Shown here: piece by piece, positions 22,289-28,071 of the stretch | Layout: the number at the start of each line of letters is the position of its first letter | Position numbering within the stretch: position 1 is the first letter of the stretch | Assembly (NCBI GenBank): GCA_029260615.1 | Contig: JAJDCX010000044.1 | Span: 1 to 41,092, forward strand | Direction: 5' to 3' | Length of the DNA stretch: 41,092 nucleotides | From: Phycisphaeraceae bacterium | GTDB taxonomy: Bacteria; Planctomycetota; Phycisphaerae; Phycisphaerales; Phycisphaeraceae | Translations under genes and position numbers: made by a program | Notes under the pieces: generated by a model | The model's input: only the letters and a program-made list of their open reading frames with translations | Told to the model about the DNA's origin: nothing | The model's database searches: none

Positions 22289-22328
22289 GGCTTTGATGAA
22301 TTAATTCTTAGTGGCTGCTGTGTCTTAA

Positions 22329-22464
22329 TGCACGGTGAGCCCCCGGTATGGCTGGCCGGACTCAATAGGCCCTCCGTCGAACGCCCGATATGGGCCCGGC
22401 GGTGCAAATTAGGCGTCTCTCTTTTCCCTCCGGGCGGCGGTACGAAAGTTCCGTCGCCTTTTTT
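22329..22464 (+). ncRNA. Candidate structured RNA ending in an intrinsic terminator
   Basis: Between the HDOD stop and argG, TGCAC (22329-22333) pairs with GTGCA (22402-22406). Inside, GCCGG (22355-22359) pairs with CCGGC (22396-22400) and GCCC (22383-22386) with GGGC (22392-22395), a nested three-stem fold. It is followed by a strong terminator at 22433-22464. It is either a stand-alone small RNA or a regulated leader or 3' end. It does not fit the cobalamin, FMN, TPP, SAM or cyclic-di-GMP consensus by eye. Confidence 0.4.
22433..22464 (+). terminator. Rho-independent terminator with GNRA loop
   Basis: GGCGGCGG (22433-22440) pairs with CCGTCGCC (22451-22458), closed by a C-GAAA-G tetraloop at 22443-22448. 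Six T follow (22459-22464). It ends the transcript upstream of argG. Confidence 0.85.
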
Positions 22465-22574
22465 AATTTACGGGCAGACACATCGCCTGCCACTGCCTCG
22501 CCAGCCCGAATCAACCGCCAAGCTGCCGTTATTCCCGGTTCGTGCTGGCCTGGTTTTCCTTGAATATCGAGCCT

Positions 22575-22604
22575 TTGTAGCGAAGCGGTCTGGCGTGTTA
22601 TCAT
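22575..22604 (+). promoter_or_regulatory. Possible argG promoter
   Basis: TTGTAG (22575-22580) and TATCAT (22599-22604) with an 18-bp spacer. The start would be about 30 bp before the argG ATG, and downstream of the terminator at 22464, so argG has its own transcription. The interval 22465-22574 holds nothing else I can identify. Confidence 0.4.
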
Positions 22605-22640
22605 GCCCGGCTCGCACGCTATTTAGTAAGGATCGTAATC

Positions 22641-23879
22641 ATGGCCAAGCAAGCTTCCCGCAAGTCAACCGACCCCAAGAAGATCGTCCTCGCCTACTCG
22701 GGCGGGCTGGATACGTCCGTTATTCTTCCCTGGCTCAAGGAGCGGTACCCCGGTGTGAAGCTGGTGGCGTTTGCCGCGGAGCTTGGGCAGGGGGATGAGC
22801 TAAAAGGTATTGAGAAGAAGGCTTACGCCTCGGGTGCTGATGAGGTCATCGTTAAGGACCTGCGTAAGGAGTTTGCGGAGGAGTATTGCTTCCCGATGTT
22901 GCGGGCCCATGCGGTGTATGAGAGTGATTATCTTTTAGGGACGAGTATCGCTCGGCCTTTGATCGCCAAGCATCAGGTGATGGTGGCCAAGCAGACCAAG
23001 GCCGACGCGGTGGGGCACGGGGCGACGGGTAAGGGCAACGACCAGGTGCGGTTTGAGCTGACGTATAAAGCGATCAACCCCAAGCTGAAGATTATTTCGC
23101 CGTGGAAAGACCCGTCGTTTGAGTTGACGGATCGGGAGTCGGCGATTGATTATGCCAAGGCGCATAAGGTGCCGGTGGATCAATCCAAGAAGAAGATTTA
23201 TTCGCGGGATCGGAATCTTTGGCACATCTCGCATGAAGGTGCGGAGATCGAAGACCCGGGCAACGAGCCGTTGGATTCGTGCCTGGTGATGTCGCTGCCT
23301 GTGAGTAAGGCCCCGGCGAAGCCGCAGTATGTCAAGGTTGAATTCAAGCAGGGCAACCCCGTCGCGGTGGATGGTAAGAAGCTGGCGGGACACGACCTGA
23401 TCCATCGGCTTAACAACATCGGCGGGCAGCACGCGGTGGGTACGACGGTGCTGGTGGAGAATCGGCTGGTGGGGATGAAGTCACGCGGGGTCTACGAGAC
23501 ACCTGGCGGGACGATCCTTTATGAAGCCCACAAGGCGCTGGAACAGCTATGCCTGGAACGAGACCTGTATCACTACAAGCAGCAGGTCGCGTTGAAGTAT
23601 GCGGAGATTGTGTACAACGGGCAGTGGTTCCACCCGCTGCGTGAGGCGATGCAGTCGTTTGTGGATGAGGCGAACAAAGTGGTGACGGGGACGGTGACCG
23701 TCAAGCTCTACAAGGGCCGGGCGCTGGCGGTTTCTGCGGAGAGTAATAAGAGCCTGTACGACCTGGACCTGGCGAGCTTCGCGATGGACGGGTACGACGT
23801 GACGGCGGCGCGAGGCTTTATAGATCTGTACGGCCTGCCGATGCAGGTGCGTGGGTTGAAGCATAAGCCGAAGTTCTAG
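22641..23879 (+). CDS. argG: Argininosuccinate synthase
   Basis: A 412-residue cytoplasmic enzyme joining citrulline and aspartate with ATP, the penultimate step of arginine biosynthesis. The ATP-pyrophosphatase P-loop AYSGGLDTS lies at 18-26. Other family blocks are GTSIARPLIAK near 100, GHGATGKGNDQVRFE near 127, ISPWKDP, and GRALAVSAESNKSLYD with the C-terminal dimerisation helix. The length is normal. ATG at 22641 has AAGGA about nine bases upstream. It stands alone between a terminator upstream and a hairpin downstream. No other arginine gene is in the window. Confidence 0.98.
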   Translation: MAKQASRKSTDPKKIVLAYSGGLDTSVILPWLKERYPGVKLVAFAAELGQGDELKGIEKKAYASGADEVIVKDLRKEFAEEYCFPMLRAHAVYESDYLLGTSIARPLIAKHQVMVAKQTKADAVGHGATGKGNDQVRFELTYKAINPKLKIISPWKDPSFELTDRESAIDYAKAHKVPVDQSKKKIYSRDRNLWHISHEGAEIEDPGNEPLDSCLVMSLPVSKAPAKPQYVKVEFKQGNPVAVDGKKLAGHDLIHRLNNIGGQHAVGTTVLVENRLVGMKSRGVYETPGGTILYEAHKALEQLCLERDLYHYKQQVALKYAEIVYNGQWFHPLREAMQSFVDEANKVVTGTVTVKLYKGRALAVSAESNKSLYDLDLASFAMDGYDVTAARGFIDLYGLPMQVRGLKHKPKF

Positions 23880-23915
23880 CGGTTCACTCTGGATGACTGA
23901 GGACGCGGAATAAAT

Positions 23916-23950
23916 ATAAGGAGGAGCCGTATGGGTTTTCCTCCTTATTT
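23916..23950 (+). terminator. argG terminator hairpin
   Basis: ATAAGGAGGA (23916-23925) is perfectly inverted as TCCTCCTTAT (23939-23948) with a 13-base loop, followed by TT and an AT-rich stretch. It begins 37 bp beyond the argG stop. Confidence 0.65.
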
Positions 23951-24002
23951 ATATCACCGCGCGCTTAGCGGCTTAGCGGTTGGCACCTTTGTATACAGCG
24001 GA

Positions 24003-24371
24003 TCACCCGTAGCGCCCCGGCACGGGCAGTGCATTAAGTGGGAACGGTGGGTACGCGAGCGGGCGCAGGGCTAGTTGCAGTAGTGCGAGTTCCTGGTCGT
24101 CGCCTGCGATGCGGTTGGTGCGTAGGGCGCCGCAGCCGGTGCAGCGGTGGATCAGTGCCCATTCGCCGTCTTCACGGACATCGATGCCGATGGGTTCCAT
24201 GGCGGAACGGCAGCCGCAGGCGCGGTCGCCGGGTTGCTGGTCTACGTGTCGGGACCAGAGGCAGCAGGGGCAGTGGTTTCGGTGGCGTGTGCCGAATGAG
24301 CCGGAGCGGGCGTCGGTTCCGCAGCGGATACAGCGGAAGCCTTCGGAGTGTTATTTACTTCGTCGAGACAT
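24003..24371 (-). pseudogene. RNHCP-domain zinc protein interrupted by a stop at codon 7
   Basis: From an ATG at 24371 the frame reads MSRRSK, then TAA at 24353-24351, then HSEGFRCIRCG and the full RNHCP domain. The domain has RHRNHCPCCLWSRHVD, QPGDRACGC and MEPIGIDV, then LIHRCTGCGALRTNRIAGDD, to a stop at 24003. MSRR just before the first Cys pair is the usual RNHCP N-terminus, so the TAA replaces a normal codon in a variable linker (for example CAA or AAA, one base away). No ATG, GTG or TTG lies between the TAA and the first Cys motif; an ATG at 24200 would lose the metal-binding half. Either a recent pseudogene, a sequencing error, or an unusual start. The family's role is unknown. Confidence 0.75.
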
Positions 24372-24760
24372 CTATGAGAACCCAGTTGGCGAGGCTGCGC
24401 AGCGTGTGCGCGAGCTGTTCGCCGACGTGACAACGGTCGTTGGTCAGTCTCTCGGTTGTCGGGGTAACAGTTCAGCCGCGTGGTTGCCGTGGAGACATTG
24501 GCGCAGAATAGCCCGCGTTCTTAAGAACGGGGTGCGGCTCGAACTGCTTAGAGGGTGGTTGCCATACGGTATATAGGATACACCTGTTGCCGAAGCGGTG
24601 TCAAGAAAACTCGTTGGCGGGTTAGGGTGGGTGACACGGCGGCGGGCCAGCCGGTAAACTTACCCGGCATGGATCGGCCAGCGTGGGTTGGCCAGAGGGT
24701 ACGATTGCCACCCAGGTCTGCCGCCGATACACGGCGGAGCAGGTCAAGGAGTAGAAGCCG
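24372..24760. other. Non-coding gap between the RNHCP gene and the M3 peptidase gene
   Basis: Divergent intergenic region of nearly 390 bp with no convincing gene. It contains a perfect 14-bp palindrome CGTTCTTAAGAACG (24516-24529), without a T-run. The AAGGAG before the M3 peptidase ATG is at its right end. No promoter pair stands out; TATATA near 24571 is the closest to a -10 box. Confidence 0.4.
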
Positions 24761-26482
24761 ATGCCGACCGCGACTTATACACGGGCCTTTGTGCCGGGGG
24801 ATTTGGACGCTTCTGACTGGGGTCAGCTTGAGCCGATGTACCGGTCGCTGCTGGATCGGCCGATCGATTCGATCGAGGCGCTGGGGCAATGGCTCGCCGA
24901 TTTTTCGGAGCTATCCTCTGTGGTGTCCGAGTACGGTTCGCGTAAGAACATCGACTCGGCCTGCCACACGGACGATGCCCAGATCGAGAAGGCGTTTTTG
25001 CATTACGTTGAGCACGTTGCGCCGAAGATCAAGCCGATGTACTTTCAGATGCAGAAGAAGCTGCTGTCGGCCCCTTGTCATACGGAGCTGGATTCGGAGC
25101 GTTTTGGTGTATTGGTTCGGGAGTGGAAGGCTGCGGTGGAGTTGTTCCGCGAGGAGAACGTGCCGTTGCAGACCGAGGTTGCCAAACTCAACAACGAGTA
25201 TGACAAGACGATTGGTGCGATGACGGTGGAGTTTGATGGGCAGACGCTGACGCTCCAGCAGTTGTCACGATATCTGGAGGAGCCTGACCGGGACAGGCGG
25301 GAGAAGGCTTGGCGATTGAGTGCGGAGCGTCGGCTGGTGGATCGCGAGAAGTTTGATGGGGTGTTCGATCAGATGCTGGGTTTGCGTAAGCGGATGGCGG
25401 CGAACGCGGGGGTGTCGGACTACCGGGCGTATATGTGGAAGGCGATGGATCGATTTGATTACACGCCGGAGCACTGCCACGATTTTGCGGATGCGGTGGA
25501 GCGGGTGTGTTTGCCGGTGGTGGACAGGTTGGATGCGCAGCGGTGTGCGTCGTTGGGGTTGGAGAAGCTTAGGCCTTGGGACCTGGGTGTGGATGTGAAG
25601 AATCGTGGGCCGCTTCGGCCGTTTGATCGGGATGCGCCGCAGGAATTGGTGGACAAGGCGGCGGAGGTTTTTCGTCGGGTCGATCCTGGGTTGGGGGCGG
25701 ATTTTTCGACGATGAAGATGGGGCGGAACCTGGACCTTGAGAGCCGCAAGGGCAAGCGGGCGGGGGGTTTTCAGAGTTCGTTGCAGGAGAGCCGGGAGCC
25801 GTTTATTTTTATGAATGCGGCCGGGTTAGATACGGATGTGCGGACGATGCTGCACGAGGCGGGGCACGCGTTTCACTTTATCTGGGCTGCGGCGGAGGAG
25901 CCTTTGATGTTCCTGCGTCACGCGCCGATGGAGTTTTGCGAGGTGGCGAGCATGTCAATGGAGTTGATCGGGGCGGACCACTACGGGGTTTTCTATCCTG
26001 ATGATGCGGACAAGGCGCGGGCGGTTCGGGGTCTTTTTGAAGGGGTCATCACGATACTGCCGTGGATCGCGACGATTGATTCGTTCCAGCACTGGCTATA
26101 CACGAACCCGGATCACACGACGGGGCAACGCACGGAGGCGTGGCTGAGGATTCTTAACCGGTTCCAGCGGTCGCATGTAGATTGGTCGGGGCTGGAGGAT
26201 GCGCGGGCGTCGATGTGGCAGAAGCAGTTGCACCTGTTTCATGTGCCGTTCTATTACATCGAGTACGGGATCGCGCAGCTTGGGGCGTTGCAGTTGTGGC
26301 TGGCGTATCGCAACGATCCGGTGAAGGCGCTGTCGGCGTACCGTGAGGCGCTGCGGGTAGGTGGGAAGCGGCCGTTGCCTGAGTTGTTTGAGGCGGCGGG
26401 TTTGCGATTTGATTTTACGGAGGCGACGCTTACGCCGTTGATGGCGGCGGTGGGCGAGGAGTTGGAGCGGTTGCCGGAGTAG
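24761..26482 (+). CDS. M3-family oligoendopeptidase (PepF-like)
   Basis: A 573-residue cytoplasmic zinc peptidase. The catalytic motif MLHEAGHAFHF (HEXXH near 364-368) is followed about 25 residues later by EFCEVASMSMELI, supplying the third zinc ligand Glu. The long helical N-terminal part is typical (SRYLEEPDRDRREKAWRLSAE, RKRMAANAGVSDYRAYMWK). The C-terminus has FYYIEYGIAQLGALQLW and the usual end. The enzyme degrades short peptides. ATG at 24761 has AAGGAG about ten bases upstream. It is divergent from the RNHCP gene and followed by a dispersed repeat. Confidence 0.95.
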   Translation: MPTATYTRAFVPGDLDASDWGQLEPMYRSLLDRPIDSIEALGQWLADFSELSSVVSEYGSRKNIDSACHTDDAQIEKAFLHYVEHVAPKIKPMYFQMQKKLLSAPCHTELDSERFGVLVREWKAAVELFREENVPLQTEVAKLNNEYDKTIGAMTVEFDGQTLTLQQLSRYLEEPDRDRREKAWRLSAERRLVDREKFDGVFDQMLGLRKRMAANAGVSDYRAYMWKAMDRFDYTPEHCHDFADAVERVCLPVVDRLDAQRCASLGLEKLRPWDLGVDVKNRGPLRPFDRDAPQELVDKAAEVFRRVDPGLGADFSTMKMGRNLDLESRKGKRAGGFQSSLQESREPFIFMNAAGLDTDVRTMLHEAGHAFHFIWAAAEEPLMFLRHAPMEFCEVASMSMELIGADHYGVFYPDDADKARAVRGLFEGVITILPWIATIDSFQHWLYTNPDHTTGQRTEAWLRILNRFQRSHVDWSGLEDARASMWQKQLHLFHVPFYYIEYGIAQLGALQLWLAYRNDPVKALSAYREALRVGGKRPLPELFEAAGLRFDFTEATLTPLMAAVGEELERLPE

Positions 26483-26500
26483 GTAGATGATGGGGGAAGA

Positions 26501-26530
26501 CGCGACAAATCGCGGCGCTTCATGGGGGAG
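26501..26530. repeat. Gene-end repeat, copy 2 of 2
   Basis: CGCGACAAATCGCGGCGCTT then CATGGGGGAG matches the element at 7206-7234. CGCGA and TCGCG form a 5-bp hairpin around CAAA. It starts 18 bp beyond the M3 peptidase stop, again at a gene end but with the opposite orientation relative to the gene. Confidence 0.65.
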
Positions 26531-26551
26531 CTGTTTGGGTGAGAGGGATCG

Positions 26552-27256
26552 TTACGGTTGTGGTGTGGCGTCTTGGTTGGCGGGGCCTGGGGGTGTTTGT
26601 TGTAGTTCAGCTAATAGTTCGGTGAGCGGTCGGCCCTGGTGGTTGATGGCGTCGGGGTGGTGGGTGTTGATTTTGTCGATCAGTTTATTGGCGTCGTCGA
26701 AGTTGCCTTGTTGTTGGTGGTAGCAGGCGAGTTGGTAGGTGGCGTAGGCTCCGACGTTAACGCCGTTGCCGTAGTAGCAGTCGGGGAAGTCGGTCATTGC
26801 GCGGGTGAGGTGGTCTGCTTTTTCGGGGCCTTGGGTCATCTGCCCGAGGTAGAGGGTGGCGCAGCCGGTGCGGTTGAGGTCGGGGTAGTCGTTGACGAGT
26901 TTTTCGAGTGCGGCGACGGCCTGGGGGCTTCGCCAGTTCTTGTTGGCGGTTTGGTAGAGTTGTTCGACTTGGCCGAGGACTTGTGGGCTGTACTTGCCGC
27001 GATCCTGGCGCATGCGTGCGCGGGCGGCGGCTTTGGCTTTGTCACGGCGTTGCTGGTTTAGGGCTTGCTCGATTAATGGGAGGGCTTGTTCTTCCAACGC
27101 TGTTAGCCTGCGTTCCAGTTCGGCGACTCTCTGGGTGAGTTCGGTGATCTGTTGGTCTTTGTCGGGTTGGGTGGTTTGGGCGCTGGTCGGGCTGGGGCAT
27201 GTAAACACGGTGGCGAGCAGCAGGGCCGCGGCGATTGTGGGGGGTGGTGTGCGCAT
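26552..27256 (-). CDS. Secreted coiled-coil and TPR-like protein (YbgF/CpoB-like layout)
   Basis: A 234-residue exported protein. A signal peptide (about 1-26, ending SPTSA before QTTQ) precedes a coiled coil (about 32-70, ITELTQRVAELERRLTALEE). A tetratricopeptide-like helical region then has AVAALEKLVNDYPDLNRTGCATLYLGQ and YQLACYHQQQGNFDDANKLIDK. This signal, coiled coil and TPR layout resembles YbgF/CpoB, a periplasmic coordinator of cell-wall and Tol function, but no Tol genes lie nearby and the repeats are weak. ATG at 27256 fits the signal peptide; an in-frame reading to 27367 would cross into the MITE-like element and is rejected. Confidence 0.7.
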   Translation of the reverse strand: MRTPPPTIAAALLLATVFTCPSPTSAQTTQPDKDQQITELTQRVAELERRLTALEEQALPLIEQALNQQRRDKAKAAARARMRQDRGKYSPQVLGQVEQLYQTANKNWRSPQAVAALEKLVNDYPDLNRTGCATLYLGQMTQGPEKADHLTRAMTDFPDCYYGNGVNVGAYATYQLACYHQQQGNFDDANKLIDKINTHHPDAINHQGRPLTELLAELQQTPPGPANQDATPQP

Positions 27257-27330
27257 GGCGGGGGTCCTAGTGGGGATAGAGAGGGACGGTGGGATTATCC
27301 CAACACCCATAGGTACGGGCAACTTGCTAT

Positions 27331-27428
27331 GGCCACCTCTAAAAATACACACACGCAGGTCATCCATGGGGCCCCGCTAAGCCGCAAGCGGCTTTTTCGC
27401 GGAGGGATTTCAATTTTTAGAGGTGGCC
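27331..27428. mobile_element. 98-bp MITE-like element with 16-bp perfect terminal inverted repeats
   Basis: GGCCACCTCTAAAAAT (27331-27346) is perfectly inverted as ATTTTTAGAGGTGGCC (27413-27428). The flanks are TAT on both sides, a possible 3-bp target duplication. Inside, AAGCCGCAAGCGGCTT followed by TTT (27379-27397) is a terminator-like hairpin. It encodes no transposase, so it would need one supplied elsewhere. The size and ends fit a non-autonomous insertion sequence derivative; an IS5-type origin is a guess. Confidence 0.65.
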
Positions 27429-27478
27429 TATATTTGTTCGTTGGAAAGCCCGACGGTGGTGACGCGGGAGCCGGGGGA

Positions 27479-27964
27479 TCAGGCGAGTTGTTTTTTGAGT
27501 GATTCGACGGCGGCCATACCGTCTTCGGTGACGCGCCAGCCTGGGCGGTCGGGGTTTTCAGAGGGGACGACCCAGCCTTGTTTTGTGGCGTAGGTGGTGA
27601 GTTCCGAGGTGTAGCAGCGTGCGAGGCGGTGGGTGATTGGGGGGAGCTTGGACCAGTCGAGGTGGTCTCGGGTGGTATGTGCGCTTTGCCGCCAGGTGGC
27701 GAGTGATTCGGAGAAGGAGTTGATGCTCATCGGGCCGTCGAGGTAGTTGATGAGCGATTCGACCATGGCCTTGGCGTTTTGGCTTTTGATGTCTTCGGGG
27801 ATCAGGCTCAGGAGGTCCTGGGGCGTGAGGCAGAAGCGTGCGATGCGTTCGTCGTCCATCGGGCCGTGACGGAGTAGTGCGCTCATGACGTCAACGAGCA
27901 TGGCGTCGCGTTGGCGTGTGTCGTGCCAGAAGTCTTCGGTGGCGGTGGGAGTGTTAGTGGGCAT
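27479..27964 (-). CDS. Hypothetical protein, unknown function
   Basis: A 161-residue soluble protein of no recognised family. The middle (about 20-80) is helical and regular (DAMLVDVMSALLRHGPMDDERIARFC, MVESLINYLDG). The C-terminus (about 115-160, CYTSELTTYATKQGWVVP, GWRVTEDGMAAVESLKKQL) looks like a small winged-helix-type unit, so a DNA-binding role is conceivable but not shown. ATG at 27964 is preferred; a TTG 33 bases upstream lies in GTGGTTTG-type repeated sequence. It follows ftsK on the same strand, 107 bp beyond its stop, across an 8-bp array. Confidence 0.6.
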   Translation of the reverse strand: MPTNTPTATEDFWHDTRQRDAMLVDVMSALLRHGPMDDERIARFCLTPQDLLSLIPEDIKSQNAKAMVESLINYLDGPMSINSFSESLATWRQSAHTTRDHLDWSKLPPITHRLARCYTSELTTYATKQGWVVPSENPDRPGWRVTEDGMAAVESLKKQLA

Positions 27965-28004
27965 GGTGCGGGGTGGTTTGGAGTGGTTTGAAGACAAGGC
28001 ATTA

Positions 28005-28037
28005 TCACGGAGAGCGCGGAGACACGGAGGCGCGGAG
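28005..28037. repeat. CACGGAG-type 8/9-bp-period array between ftsK and the hypothetical gene
   Basis: CGGAG recurs at 28008-28012, 28017-28021, 28025-28029 and 28033-28037, spacings 9, 8 and 8. Words alternate between ACACGGAG and GCGCGGAG. It lies 34 bp beyond the ftsK stop. Confidence 0.7.
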
Positions 28038-28071
28038 AAGAGTCGGGCGGGGGTTGAGTTGATGGGGGAGG

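Noticed and set aside
22329-22570. Cobalamin riboswitch upstream of argG
   Set aside because: A GCCACTG-like string and GGTGAGCCCCCGG are present, but in the wrong order and without the rest of the consensus.
24003-24200. A short stand-alone 65-residue gene from the ATG at 24200
   Set aside because: It would contain only the second half of the RNHCP domain; the upstream frame continues the domain without a break to the TAA at 24351.
24516-24529. CGTTCTTAAGAACG palindrome as a LexA-type operator
   Set aside because: The half-site order differs from the GAAC-N4-GTTC box and no SOS gene follows; kept only as a note.
27331-27428. Complete insertion sequence
   Set aside because: Only 98 bp and no transposase reading frame.
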